64,000 nucleotides of DNA from an uncultured Nocardioides sp. (GCF_947488515.1 NZ_CANKZF010000003.1:434001-498000); one strand, 5' to 3'; positions 1 through 9,892 are shown, counted from the first letter of the stretch. The notes: a model not told the origin generated them from the sequence alone. Translations and numbers: made by a program.

Positions 1-174
1 GTGGCGCCGGGGTCCGTCGGGCTCGCCGACACCTGGTGCGGCGTCTACCCGACCGCATCGCCCGGTGGGTGGCTGCTGATCGGCACCACGGACGCCGAGC
101 TGTGGGACGTCGACCGCGCCGAGCCGGCGCTCCTGGCCCCGGGCACCCGGGTGCGGTTCGAGGCGCAGCAGTGA
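1..174 (+). CDS. pxpB: 5-oxoprolinase subunit PxpB, C-terminal fragment (cut by window edge)
   Basis: The last 57 codons of a KipI/PxpB-type (allophanate hydrolase subunit 1 family) protein enter the window in frame. The visible part has the family's C-terminal pattern (GSVGLADTWCGVYP, then SPGGWLLIGTT and a closing PGTRVRFEA). PxpB works with PxpC and PxpA to hydrolyse 5-oxoproline to glutamate using ATP. Its stop overlaps the pxpC start by four bases (GTGA), so the two are translationally coupled. The 5' end lies outside the window. Confidence 0.85.
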   Translation: MAPGSVGLADTWCGVYPTASPGGWLLIGTTDAELWDVDRAEPALLAPGTRVRFEAQQ

Positions 175-1034
175 CCGTTGAGCGCTGCTCGGGCAGCGTC
201 GAGGTGGTCGACCCGGGCCCGCTGTCGACGCTGCAGGACCGCGGTCGGCGGGGGTGGGCCCATCTCGGGGTGCCGCGGGCGGGAGCACTGGACCGGGGCG
301 CGGCGGCCCTGGCCCGCCGTCTCGTCGGCGGGGGACCGGACGACGCCGTGATCGAGACGACCGTCGGCGGCGTCGTGCTGCGGCCGCACCGCGCGGTGAC
401 GCTGGCGGTGACCGGCGCCACCTGCGTCGTCCGGGTCGACGGACGCGCCGTCGCCCACGGTGCGCCTGCCACGGTGCCCGCGGGAGTCCTGGTGTCTGTC
501 GGGCCGGCCGTGACCGGGGTGCGGTCCTACGTCGCCTTCGCCGGCGGGATCGCTGTCGCGCCGGTGCTGGGGTCGCGCTCGACCGACACGCTCGCCTGGG
601 TCGGTCCACCCCGGCTCGCAGCGGGCGACCTGCTCGACCTCGGGCCGACCGGCCGGCTGCCCGAGCCGCCGCCGGCGGTCGTCGTACGACCCCGTGAGCC
701 CGTGCTGCGTCTTCGTCGCGGGCCACGCGCCGACTGGCTCGACCGGACCGGCTGGTCGCGGCTCGACGGGGCGTCGTACGCCGTCGCGCCCGACAGCGAC
801 CGGATCGGGCTGCGGCTCATCGGGGCGCGGCTGGAGCGACGCGGCGGTGAGCTCGCGAGCGAGGGCATCGTGCTCGGTGCCGTCCAGCTCCCGCCGTCGG
901 GGCAGCCCGTGGTGTTCCTGGCCGACCACCCGACGACGGGCGGCTACCCGGTCGTCGCCGTGGTCGAGGACGACGACATCGACCTCTGCGCCCAGCTGCG
1001 ACCCGGCGACGAGGTGCGGCTGCGGGTGGTGTGA
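171..1034 (+). CDS. pxpC: 5-oxoprolinase subunit PxpC (biotin-dependent carboxyltransferase/KipA family)
   Basis: The 287-residue product has the PxpC/KipA signature near the N-terminus (VDPGPLSTLQDRGRRG, then HLGVPRAGALD at about residues 27-37) and the conserved C-terminal half with SEGIVLGAVQLPPSGQPVVFLADHPTTGGYP. This is the standard partner of PxpB in cytoplasmic 5-oxoproline recycling. The GTG at 171 was chosen because it gives a GTGA overlap with pxpB; a start further upstream would lie inside pxpB. The gene ends 9 bases before the stop of the convergent DNA polymerase IV gene. Confidence 0.9.
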   Translation: MTVERCSGSVEVVDPGPLSTLQDRGRRGWAHLGVPRAGALDRGAAALARRLVGGGPDDAVIETTVGGVVLRPHRAVTLAVTGATCVVRVDGRAVAHGAPATVPAGVLVSVGPAVTGVRSYVAFAGGIAVAPVLGSRSTDTLAWVGPPRLAAGDLLDLGPTGRLPEPPPAVVVRPREPVLRLRRGPRADWLDRTGWSRLDGASYAVAPDSDRIGLRLIGARLERRGGELASEGIVLGAVQLPPSGQPVVFLADHPTTGGYPVVAVVEDDDIDLCAQLRPGDEVRLRVV

Positions 1035-1043
1035 GGACCGGAG

Positions 1044-2345
1044 TCAGTCCTCGGCCGGGGGTTCCCAGCGGTGCAGGGCCGGGTCGTCGGCCCGGAAGCT
1101 GCGCACCGGTCCCGGCGGGGTGTCGGCGGTCTCGAACCGCACCGTCACCACCCCCGCGCCGGAGCCCCACACCCAGCCTGCGCCCATCTCGTCGTGCACG
1201 ACGTCCGCGCCCGGCGGCCACGTGCGGCGCGGCGGCTCGGGGAGCACCACCTCGACCTCCTCGTCCTCGGCCGTCTCGCCGAAGAGGTCCTCCTGCACCC
1301 AGTCGGCGAGGCCGGAGACGCCGACGCCGAGGAGGCGTACGCCGCCGGTGGTGTCGAGGTCGGCGAGCAGGGAGCGCGCGATGCGGGCGATGGTCGCTCC
1401 GTCGTCGGTGGGACTGGTGAGGGTGCTCGACCTGTTGAGGGTGGTGAAGTCGTAGAGGCGGACCTTGATGGTGACCGTTCGTCCGGAGATGCCGTTCTTC
1501 CGCATCCGGGTGCCCACCTCGCGGGCCTGCCGGCTCAGCAGCCCCTCCATCAGCTTGCGGTCGGTGAGGTCGGAGTCGTAGGTGCCCTCGACGCTGATCG
1601 ACTTGGCCTCCCGCTCGGAGACGACCGGTCGGGAGTCCTGCGCCCGGGCCAGCTGCCAGAGCCCGTGGCCCTGGGCCTGGCCGAGCAGCCGCACCAGCTC
1701 GCCCTCGGCGACGGCCTCGAGGTCGGCGACGGTGTGGATGCCTGCCCGCCGGAGCCGCTCGGCGGTGGCCGGGCCCACGCCCGGGATGACCTTCACCTTC
1801 ATCGGCCGGAGCAGGTCGAGCTCGGTGCCGGGAGCGACGACGGTCATCCCGTCCGGCTTGTCCAGCTCGCTCGCGACCTTGGCGAGGAACTTCGACGACG
1901 CGATGCCGACGGTCGCGGTCAGCCCGCCGGTCACCTCCTGCACGCGGCGCCGGAGCTCGGCTCCCGCCGCGGTCACGGTCTCCACCTCGAGGTCGGGGAG
2001 ATCGGCGGCGGCGAGGTCCACGAACGCCTCGTCGAGCGAGAGTGGCTCGACCAGTGGCGACAGCTCGCGCAGGACCTGCATCACCTTCCTGCTCGTCTCG
2101 CGATAGGCGTGGAACCGGCCGCTCAGGAACGCCGCGTGCGGACAGCGGGCCCTCGCCTCGCGGCCCGACATCGCCGACCCGACGCCGAACTCGCGGGCCT
2201 CGTACGACGCGGTGGACACCACGCCCCGGCCACCGGTGCCGCCGACGATGACGGGCTTGCCGCGCAGCGACGGCTTGTCGCGTTGCTCGACGGCGGCGAA
2301 GAAGGCGTCCAGGTCCAGGTGCAGGATCGACGCGGTGCTGCGCAT
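1044..2345 (-). CDS. dinB: DNA polymerase IV (Y-family translesion polymerase)
   Basis: At 433 aa this is longer than the roughly 350-aa E. coli enzyme because of a C-terminal tail. The palm carries catalytic acidic residues in HLDLDAFF (D11) and SLDEAF (D105, E106). Two helix-hairpin-helix-like GVGPATAERL and LGQAQGHGL segments follow, then the little-finger domain. A QEDLF motif near residue 350 fits the beta-clamp binding consensus. The enzyme copies past damaged template bases with low fidelity. No LexA box is visible in front of it, unlike the unknown gene at 57409, so SOS control is not supported here. Confidence 0.92.
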   Translation of the reverse strand: MRSTASILHLDLDAFFAAVEQRDKPSLRGKPVIVGGTGGRGVVSTASYEAREFGVGSAMSGREARARCPHAAFLSGRFHAYRETSRKVMQVLRELSPLVEPLSLDEAFVDLAAADLPDLEVETVTAAGAELRRRVQEVTGGLTATVGIASSKFLAKVASELDKPDGMTVVAPGTELDLLRPMKVKVIPGVGPATAERLRRAGIHTVADLEAVAEGELVRLLGQAQGHGLWQLARAQDSRPVVSEREAKSISVEGTYDSDLTDRKLMEGLLSRQAREVGTRMRKNGISGRTVTIKVRLYDFTTLNRSSTLTSPTDDGATIARIARSLLADLDTTGGVRLLGVGVSGLADWVQEDLFGETAEDEEVEVVLPEPPRRTWPPGADVVHDEMGAGWVWGSGAGVVTVRFETADTPPGPVRSFRADDPALHRWEPPAED

Positions 2346-2536
2346 CAGCCGGTGGGGCCGGGGCAGGACAGCGTCGTCACGCGACCATCCTCCCGCATCC
2401 TCCCACCGGCCGGCGGTGCACCCGGGGTCCGGTCGCGCGCCACGAACCGTCCACAGGAGCGCCGGATCCCCGCCTGTCCACAGGCGGTCCGACCGTGGGG
2501 CGTGGGGGGTCGGTGCTCCCGGGCAACGTCACCGGC

Positions 2537-3529
2537 ATGGAACCCCACGACCTCGCCCCCGTCCCCCCGTCCGCCCCGCAGCCCATCACCATGAGGGTCC
2601 GCACCCCGGGCGACATCGCCGCCTTCGTGCCGCTCGCCATGGGCTTCGTGCCCCAGCGGTCCGTCGTCGTGGTGAGCGTCGGCGCCCGCGGGGGCGGCAT
2701 GCACGCCCGCGTCGACCTGCCCCACGACCCGGACGACGTCGACGACGTGGTCGAGGCGCTGCTCCGGCCCGCGCGGCGCAACGGCGTGCGCGACGTGGTC
2801 GTGGTGGTCTACGACGACGAGACGACGGTCGCCGACGAGGCGGCCTGGTCGGTCCACGAGGAGTTCACCGCTGCGGGCATCGGCGTCCGCGAGGTGCTGC
2901 GCGTCCACGACGACCACTGGTACGCCGTGTTGCCGGGGGCGCCCCTGGCTGCCTACCGCGGCGTCCCGTTCACCCGCGCCGACCACCCGTTCACCGCGCA
3001 GGCCGTCTTCGAGGGGAGGGTCACCCACGCCAGTCGGGAGGCATTGCGGGAGACCGTCGCGCCGGACGCCGCTGCGGTCGCGCGCAGCCTGCCCCACCTC
3101 GTCGACGCGACGCCGCTCGCCCCCGGCGCCCTCACGGCGCTGGTCCGCCGACACGTCCGCGCCGGCACCACCTTCACCGCGTCCGAGCTGGCGTCCGTCG
3201 CGGCCAGCGTCCGCGCGGGGGAGCGGCGCGACGAGGCATGGGCGTGGCTCGGGCGAGCCGACGCGCGGCACGCCGTCGAGCTCTGGGCCGACGCGGTGCG
3301 CCGCCTTCCGGCCACCCACGTGGCCGGTCCGGCCGCCGTGCTGGCCTTCGCGGCATGGCTCGCCGGTGACGGCGCCCTGTCGTGGTGCGCCGTCGACCGG
3401 TGCCGCGAGAGCGAGCCCACCCACTCGCTGGCGGGCCTCGTCGCGCAGCTGCTCGAGTCGGCGACCCCGCCGGACACGTGGGCCACGCTGCAGCCCGAGG
3501 TCGGAGCGAGCGGGGACCCGGCTGCGTGA
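2537..3529 (+). CDS. DUF4192 family protein
   Basis: The 330-residue protein matches the actinobacterial DUF4192 pattern. Near the N-terminus is TPGDIAAFVPLAMGFVPQRSVVVV, and close to the C-terminus is AAWLAGDGALSWCAVDRC followed by a short helix. The family has no established biochemical role that I know of. The ATG at 2537 was preferred because the 14 codons upstream are low-complexity and lie over the intergenic region. It is divergent from dinB (191 bases between starts) and is followed 53 bases later by the GCS2 ligase. Confidence 0.85.
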   Translation: MEPHDLAPVPPSAPQPITMRVRTPGDIAAFVPLAMGFVPQRSVVVVSVGARGGGMHARVDLPHDPDDVDDVVEALLRPARRNGVRDVVVVVYDDETTVADEAAWSVHEEFTAAGIGVREVLRVHDDHWYAVLPGAPLAAYRGVPFTRADHPFTAQAVFEGRVTHASREALRETVAPDAAAVARSLPHLVDATPLAPGALTALVRRHVRAGTTFTASELASVAASVRAGERRDEAWAWLGRADARHAVELWADAVRRLPATHVAGPAAVLAFAAWLAGDGALSWCAVDRCRESEPTHSLAGLVAQLLESATPPDTWATLQPEVGASGDPAA

Positions 3530-3570
3530 GACCAGCCCTGTGGACGGTGTCCGGCAGGGGGGCGCGTGAC

Positions 3571-3576
3571 TAGGGT
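3571..3576 (+). promoter_or_regulatory. -10 element of leaderless promoter for the GCS2 ligase
   Basis: TAGGGT sits 6 nt before the ATG at 3583, so transcription should begin at or next to the start codon. No Shine-Dalgarno sequence is present. Confidence 0.6.
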
Positions 3577-3582
3577 GCCGTC

Positions 3583-5046
3583 ATGGGCGAAGAGGTCGAT
3601 CAGCAGGAGTTCAGCCGGGCCGACCGGACGCGCCACCGCGAGAAGGTGCGGCGCAACCTCGATGTGTTCGCGCGCATGCTGCGTGAGGCGGCCTTCGAGA
3701 CCGATGACCCGATGACGGGTCTGGAGATGGAGCTCAACCTCATCGACGACGCGGGCGACCCGGCCCTGAAGAACGCCGAGGTCCTCGAGGCCATCGCCGA
3801 CCCGGACTTCCAGACCGAGCTCGGCCAGTTCAACATCGAGATCAACGTGGCGCCGGCCAAGCTCCGCGAGGGCGGCCTCTCGAAGTTCGAGGACAGCCTG
3901 CGCCGCTCGCTCAACGACGCCGAGGAGAAGGGCTCCAAGGTCGGCGCCCACCAGGTCATGATCGGGATCCTCCCGACGTTGGCCGAGGGGCACATGAACG
4001 TCTCCTCCCTCAGCGCCAACCCGCGCTACAAGCTGCTGTCCGAGCAGATCCTCGCCGCGCGCGGGGAGGACATCACGATCAGCATCTCCGGCAAGGAGCG
4101 GCTCACCACGACGTCGGACTCGATCGTCCCGGAGGCCGCCTGCACCAGCACGCAGTTCCACGTGCAGACCTCTCCCGATCAGTTCGCCGCCCACTGGAAC
4201 GCCGCCCAGGCGATCGCCGGCGTGCAGCTGGCGGTGTCGGCGAACTCGCCCTACCTCCTCGGCAAGGAGCTGTGGCGCGAGACCCGGATCCCGCTGTTCG
4301 AGCAGGCGACCGACACCCGCAGCGAGGAGCTCAAGGCGCAGGGCGTCCGGCCGCGCGTGTGGTTCGGCGAGCGGTGGATCACCTCGGTGTTCGACCTCTT
4401 CGAGGAGAACGTTCGCTACTTCCCGGCCCTGCTGCCCGTTACCGACGAGGAGGACCCGCTGGAGGTGCTCGAGTCCGGCGGCACCCCGGCCCTCCACGAG
4501 CTCAAGCTCCACAACGGCACGATCTACCGCTGGAACCGTCCGGTCTACGACATCGCGGACGGCGTCCCGCACCTGCGTGTGGAGAACCGCCTGCTGGCCG
4601 CCGGTCCGACCATCGCCGACACCATCGCCAACGCGGCGCTCTGGTTCGGCCTGGTCCGCTACCTCGTGGAGAGCGAGCGCCCGCTGTGGTCGCAGATGTC
4701 GTTCTCCGCGGCCGAGGAGAACTTTCACGTCGCGGCCCAGATGGGCGTCGATGCCCAGGTCTACTGGCCGGGCCTCGGCCAGGTCCGCGCCACCGAGCTG
4801 GTGCTGCGGCGCCTGCTCCCCATGGCTCGCGCCGGGCTCGACTCGTGGGGCGTCCCCTCGGAGGAGAGCGACCGCTACCTCGGCATCATCGAGCAGCGCT
4901 GCCAGACCGAGGCCAGCGGCGCCGGGTGGTTCGTCGACCGCGTCCGCGAGCGTGGGGGAGTGGACCGCTACGACGCCCTCCGGGCGACGCTGCTCGACTA
5001 CACCGAGCGCATGCACACCAACGAGCCCGTCCACACCTGGGACTGA
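3583..5046 (+). CDS. Glutamate-cysteine ligase family 2 (GCS2) protein
   Basis: The 487-residue protein belongs to the GCS2 ATP-dependent carboxylate-amine ligase family. Supporting motifs are GLEMELNLID (acidic metal ligands, about residues 46-55), ELGQFNIEIN, ISGKERLTTTSDSIVPEAACTSTQFHVQ and the late HNGTIYRWNRPVYD. Classic GCS2 enzymes join glutamate to an amine or to cysteine. Actinobacteria normally use mycothiol rather than glutathione, and no gshB or ergothioneine genes lie nearby, so the substrate is uncertain. It stands alone behind a leaderless promoter and is followed by a double hairpin repeat. Confidence 0.85.
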   Translation: MGEEVDQQEFSRADRTRHREKVRRNLDVFARMLREAAFETDDPMTGLEMELNLIDDAGDPALKNAEVLEAIADPDFQTELGQFNIEINVAPAKLREGGLSKFEDSLRRSLNDAEEKGSKVGAHQVMIGILPTLAEGHMNVSSLSANPRYKLLSEQILAARGEDITISISGKERLTTTSDSIVPEAACTSTQFHVQTSPDQFAAHWNAAQAIAGVQLAVSANSPYLLGKELWRETRIPLFEQATDTRSEELKAQGVRPRVWFGERWITSVFDLFEENVRYFPALLPVTDEEDPLEVLESGGTPALHELKLHNGTIYRWNRPVYDIADGVPHLRVENRLLAAGPTIADTIANAALWFGLVRYLVESERPLWSQMSFSAAEENFHVAAQMGVDAQVYWPGLGQVRATELVLRRLLPMARAGLDSWGVPSEESDRYLGIIEQRCQTEASGAGWFVDRVRERGGVDRYDALRATLLDYTERMHTNEPVHTWD

Positions 5047-5080
5047 CGCCCCGGCGCGCGGCCCTTCCCGCCGGGCACCG

Positions 5081-5132
5081 AGCGGTGCCCCACCCACATT
5101 CGAGGCGCCCTCGATGTGGGTGGGCCACCGCT
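5081..5132 (+). repeat. Hairpin A of a two-hairpin dispersed repeat, copy 1
   Basis: The outer arms (5081-5099 and 5114-5132) are 19 bases each and pair with one mismatch. The interior continues the stem around a CGC loop with one bulged A. It lies 34 bases after the GCS2 stop, in a convergent intergenic gap. Its layout is matched by the copy at 19239-19372. It may also act as a transcription terminator. Confidence 0.75.
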
Positions 5133-5162
5133 GATGCGCGCGTCTCGCTGCGGCGCGCGAGC

Positions 5163-5216
5163 GGGCGGTGCCTGACCCACATGCCGCCGGTTCGGAATGT
5201 GGCTGGCGCACCGCCC
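5163..5216 (+). repeat. Hairpin B of the two-hairpin dispersed repeat, copy 1
   Basis: Left arm 5163-5182 and right arm 5197-5216 pair with about four mismatches. The arms carry the same core as hairpin A (GCGGTG ... CCCACAT and ATGTGG ... CACCGC). A GC-rich linker, 5133-5162, separates the two hairpins. The element ends 6 bases before the stop of the convergent gene at 5223. Confidence 0.7.
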
Positions 5217-5222
5217 CTCAGG

Positions 5223-5678
5223 TCAGCGGCGGGCTGACAGCGGGCGTGGCCGCAGCCGGCGCCACTCCCGGCGTACGTCGCTGACGGGGTCGAACCACCC
5301 CCGGCGGGTCACGACGACCAGCCCGACCGGCATCCCCAGCGCCTGGGCGGCCCAGGCCGCCGGGCCGAGCCACCGCAGGTCGTCGTCGTGCGGGCTGAGC
5401 TCGCCGGGCCGGCTCAGCCACAGTGCCGGGCGCGGGGTGAGCGAGGCCGCGGTGCGCAGGAGGGCGAGGACGACGTCGGCGCGCAGGCCGGCGTCGCGCA
5501 GGGGCGGGTCCTCGACGTGGCGCGCACACCGGCCCGGCACCCCGGCGTGGAGGGTCACCGGGAAGAGGCGACGCCCCTCGTCCTCGACCAGCGCGAGGGT
5601 GGCCGCCCGCAGGACGGCATGCGTGTGCCGGTCGACGGGTGCCTGGAGCGCCGGCTGCTGCGCGAGCGGTGGGGCCAC
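5223..5678 (-). CDS. Hypothetical protein (151 aa)
   Basis: I do not recognise this family. The product is Arg/Leu/Pro-rich with no signal peptide, clear membrane segment or cysteine cluster. The middle reads as alternating beta and helix (HAVLRAATLALVEDEGRRLF; RADVVLALLRTAASLTPRPALWLSRPGE). It starts at GTG 5678, 6 nt after a CAGTCT hexamer that could be a -10 of a leaderless promoter. It is divergent from the UspA gene and convergent with the GCS2 ligase. Confidence 0.55.
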   Translation of the reverse strand: MAPPLAQQPALQAPVDRHTHAVLRAATLALVEDEGRRLFPVTLHAGVPGRCARHVEDPPLRDAGLRADVVLALLRTAASLTPRPALWLSRPGELSPHDDDLRWLGPAAWAAQALGMPVGLVVVTRRGWFDPVSDVRREWRRLRPRPLSARR

Positions 5679-5750
5679 CGGTCCAGACTGCCCCAGCGCC
5701 GAGCGTCAGACCCACCCCTCCACAGGCTGCCGAAGGCCAACCGTTTCCGT

Positions 5751-5756
5751 TACGGT
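5751..5756 (+). promoter_or_regulatory. Possible -10 element upstream of the UspA gene
   Basis: TACGGT lies 45 nt before the ATG at 5802 and is the second arm of a short inverted repeat, ACCGT...ACGGT (5740-5756). This gene, unlike many here, also has a Shine-Dalgarno sequence, so a leader is expected. Confidence 0.35.
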
Positions 5757-5801
5757 GCCAGCAGGCCAGCGGCAGGCGTCGCGGCCCCGAGAGGAGACAC
5801 C

Positions 5802-6203
5802 ATGGGCACCGTCGTCGTCGGATACGTCCCCAAGCCGGAGGGTGAGGCTGCCCTTGCTGCCGGTATCAACGAGGCCAAGCTGCGCGGGAGCAAGCTGGTC
5901 GTGGTGAACTCCCACCGGGGTGGGCAGGAGTACGACGGGTCCGCTGCCCGGGCCGCCGAGGACGAGATGAACGGGATCCAGAAGCGGCTCGAGGAGGCCG
6001 GCGTCGAGCACGACGTCCGCCAGCTCGTCCGCGGCTTCGAGCCCGCCGAGGACCTGATCAGCATCGCCGAGGCCAACGGTGCCGAGCTGCTGGTCATCGG
6101 CCTGCGCCGGCGCTCGCCCGTCGGCAAGCTCATCCTCGGCAGCAACGCCCAGCGGGTGCTCCTCGACGCCCCCTGCCCGGTCCTGGCGGTCAAGGCCCAG
6201 TAG
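5802..6203 (+). CDS. Universal stress protein, UspA family
   Basis: The 133-aa single-domain protein starts MGTVVVGYVP and ends with the ATP-binding pattern G-2x-G-9x-G(S/T), read in LVIGLRRRSPVGKLILGSNA, followed by APCPVLAV. This is the nucleotide-binding class of UspA-fold stress proteins. The ATG at 5802 has a strong GAGAGGAG ribosome site; the open frame extends further upstream but overlaps the divergent gene. No partner gene is adjacent. Confidence 0.9.
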   Translation: MGTVVVGYVPKPEGEAALAAGINEAKLRGSKLVVVNSHRGGQEYDGSAARAAEDEMNGIQKRLEEAGVEHDVRQLVRGFEPAEDLISIAEANGAELLVIGLRRRSPVGKLILGSNAQRVLLDAPCPVLAVKAQ

Positions 6204-6278
6204 CCGCGCCCGTGCCCCGCCCAGACGTCCGGCGGAGCAACCGGCCCGCGGCAGGCGCACGTCGGGCAGGATGTCCCC

Positions 6279-6845
6279 ATGGGCTTCCAGATCACCGGCG
6301 ACCCCGCCGCCGACAAGGTTCTCGACGACTCGGCGTTCGCGCTGCTCGTCGGCATGATGCTCGACCAGCAGTACCCCATGGAGCACGCCTTCCGTGGTCC
6401 GGCGAAGGTCCTGGACCGCTTCGGCACGGTCGAGCCCGACGCGATCGCAGCGGCCGACCCCGAGGAGTTCGCGGCGATGGCGTCCACCCCGCCGGCCATC
6501 CACCGCTTCCCCGGCTCGATGGCGGCCCGCCTGCAGGAGCTGGCGCGCATCGTCGAGGAGACCTACGGCGGTGACGCCTCCCGGTTGTGGAGCGAGGCGG
6601 CCGACGGCAAGGACCTGCTCAAGCGCGTGATGGCGCTCCCGGGCTTCGGCAAGCAGAAGGCGCAGATCTTCGTCGCGCTCCTCGCCAAGCAGCTCGGCGT
6701 ACGGCCCGACGGCTGGGAGGCCGTGGTCGGCGACTACGCGCTGGAGGGACACCGCTCGGTCGCCGACGTCGTGGACGCGGAGTCGCTGCAGAAGGTGCGG
6801 GACTTCAAGAAGGCGAAGAAGGCTGCCGCGAAGGCCACGGACTGA
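6279..6845 (+). CDS. HhH-GPD-type base excision DNA repair protein
   Basis: The 188-residue protein contains a helix-hairpin-helix segment, LPGFGKQKAQIFVALLAK (about residues 126-143), and a downstream WEAVVGDYA where glycosylases of this superfamily place their catalytic Asp. It is shorter than EndoIII or MutY and has no iron-sulfur cysteines, matching the small actinobacterial HhH-GPD proteins found near sigA. A CAGGAT hexamer lies 6 nt before the ATG. The C-terminus is Lys/Ala-rich. The glycosylase substrate cannot be read from the sequence. Confidence 0.82.
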   Translation: MGFQITGDPAADKVLDDSAFALLVGMMLDQQYPMEHAFRGPAKVLDRFGTVEPDAIAAADPEEFAAMASTPPAIHRFPGSMAARLQELARIVEETYGGDASRLWSEAADGKDLLKRVMALPGFGKQKAQIFVALLAKQLGVRPDGWEAVVGDYALEGHRSVADVVDAESLQKVRDFKKAKKAAAKATD

Positions 6846-6997
6846 ACGACGTGGCCACGGCGCTCTCGAGCGGCGTGTGACACGCGCGGTCGGCGGCCGG
6901 ATGTCGGGCCGTCTGGAGGGCCGTGGCAGAATGACGACGCGGCTCTTGACGTCACCGGGCCTCGCCGCGCCCCGAAGTTGCTCGACGAGAGGTGTTC

Positions 6998-8500
<1,503 letters not shown>

Positions 8501-8522
8501 GCACGACCCTCTCCACGCGTCG

Positions 8523-8556
8523 CGAGCAGCGTCGCCCTCCGGGGCGGCGCTGCTCG
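8523..8556 (+). terminator. Terminator hairpin after sigA
   Basis: A 15-bp stem with one mismatch closes on a TCCG tetraloop, starting 22 bases after the sigA stop. A short TCATTT tract follows. There is no long U run, as is usual in high-GC actinobacteria. Confidence 0.7.
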
Positions 8557-8574
8557 TCATTTCGGCCACCTCGG

Positions 8575-8885
8575 CACCTCTTCCACGACAAGGAGTCGAT
8601 CGCGGACGCACTCGCCCGGCGCTACCTCGAGGCGGTCACGCCGGCCTACACAGAGGCTGTCTTCGGCGTGTCGTCCGTGGCCGACCTCGACACGGTGCTG
8701 GGTGAGCTGGTGAGGCGGGCGGCGGAGCTCCAGACCCACCACCCTGCCGCGCGGTGGTCGAGCTCTGCATCGAGAGGGTCCGCCACACCTTGGCCCGCCA
8801 CCCGACGGGCGAGCCCGGCCGGGAGACGTCGCTTGCCGAGGTGGAGCTGATGCTCCGGGCCTACCTTGCCGCCCGGCTACGGTGA
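8575..8885 (+). pseudogene. Remnant of a TetR-family regulator (frameshifted, DNA-binding domain lost)
   Basis: From 8575 the frame reads HLFHDKESIADALARRYLEAVTPAY, typical of the third helix and start of the ligand domain in TetR proteins, and continues to about ELQTHHPAA. Near 8746-8750 one base appears lost: the sequence continues in the next frame as RAVVELCIERVRHTLARHP and ends AYLAARLR-stop at 8883-8885. No helix-turn-helix region exists upstream, where the sigA terminator lies instead. I read this as a decayed gene, although a sequencing error at the shift cannot be excluded. Confidence 0.6.
8878..8883 (+). promoter_or_regulatory. -10 element of leaderless promoter for the M28 lipoprotein
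   Basis: TACGGT ends 6 nt before the ATG at 8890 and overlaps the end of the TetR remnant. Confidence 0.5.
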
Positions 8886-8889
8886 CCGC

Positions 8890-9885
8890 ATGCCCGCCCC
8901 GCGCCGCACCGCCTCCGCCGGTGCGGTCGCCGCGCTCCTCCTGACGGCGTGCACCGGCCCGTCGGGCGACGGTCCCGATCCGGGAGGAGGCGCGCCGACG
9001 CCGGTGCCCACCGAGCGGACGGCCGAGGCGACCGAGACACCGAAGGCGGCCCCGTCTCCTGCGGCGGACGAGCCGCTCGCTGCCGACGACGTCGATCCCG
9101 CGACCGCGGTCCGCGCCGTGCGTCGCCTGGCCGGCAGGATCGGTCCGCGCGAGGCGACCGGCACGGCGTACGACCGCGCCGCCCGCTGGGTGGGCGGCGA
9201 GCTGACCCGGCTCGGGTACGACGTCGCCCGCCAGCGCGTCGACGTACCCGCGGGCGAGTCGTGGGGCGTGAGCGTCCCGGCCGGACGCTCGGCCAACGTG
9301 GTCGCGACGCCGCCCGGGTTCGACCCTGCCGAGCCGCACCTGGTGGTCGGCGCGCACCTCGACACGGTGCCTCAGGCACCCGGCGCGGAGGACAACGCCT
9401 CGGGAGTCGGGGTCATGCTCGCGGTGGCCGAGGCGGCCTCGGTGCGTCGCACCCGCCTGCCGACGGTGTTCGTGGCGTTCGGCGCCGAGGAGCCGCGCGG
9501 ACCCACGGACGACGACCACCACTACGGGTCGCGGCAGTACGTCGACCGGCTCGGGCCGAAGGAGCGGGCGGCGGTGCGGGGGATGGTCTCCCTCGACCGG
9601 GTCGGGGTGGGCGACCGGGTGCCGGTCGGGTCCGCCGGAGACACCGACCCCGTGCAGCGGGCGCTGCTGGCAGCGGCCCGGCGGGCGGGTGCCTCCACCA
9701 TCGCCGAGGCCGGGCAGCGCAGCAGCGACCACTGGTCGTTCGTCCGTGCCGGGCTGCCCGGCGCGCGCCTGGGCTCGACGCCCTACACCGGCTACCACTC
9801 GGCGGGCGACGTGCCGGCCGTCGTGTCGCGGGCGCAGCTCGAGCGGGTCGGCCGGATGGTCGCCGCGTGGCTGGCCCCGCGCTGA
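8890..9885 (+). CDS. M28-family zinc aminopeptidase, lipoprotein
   Basis: The 331-residue product has a lipoprotein signal peptide with an LLLTAC lipobox (C21) and then a Pro/Thr-rich linker to about residue 65. The M28 peptidase domain shows VGAHLDTV (zinc ligand H and D), EDNASGVG (bridging D), FGAEEP (catalytic E) and a late GYHSAGD with a zinc-ligand His. It should act outside the membrane, releasing N-terminal amino acids from peptides. ATG 8890 was chosen over the ATG at 8866 because it starts the signal peptide and fits the leaderless -10. Confidence 0.88.
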   Translation: MPAPRRTASAGAVAALLLTACTGPSGDGPDPGGGAPTPVPTERTAEATETPKAAPSPAADEPLAADDVDPATAVRAVRRLAGRIGPREATGTAYDRAARWVGGELTRLGYDVARQRVDVPAGESWGVSVPAGRSANVVATPPGFDPAEPHLVVGAHLDTVPQAPGAEDNASGVGVMLAVAEAASVRRTRLPTVFVAFGAEEPRGPTDDDHHYGSRQYVDRLGPKERAAVRGMVSLDRVGVGDRVPVGSAGDTDPVQRALLAAARRAGASTIAEAGQRSSDHWSFVRAGLPGARLGSTPYTGYHSAGDVPAVVSRAQLERVGRMVAAWLAPR

Positions 9886-9892
9886 GGAGCCT

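Noticed and set aside
1033..1052. Hairpin GAGGAC/GTCCTC between pxpC and dinB as a terminator
   Set aside because: The stem is only 6 bp and overlaps both gene ends; too weak to claim.
6943..6951. TTGACG upstream of sigA as a -35 element
   Set aside because: No acceptable -10 is found 16-19 bases downstream.
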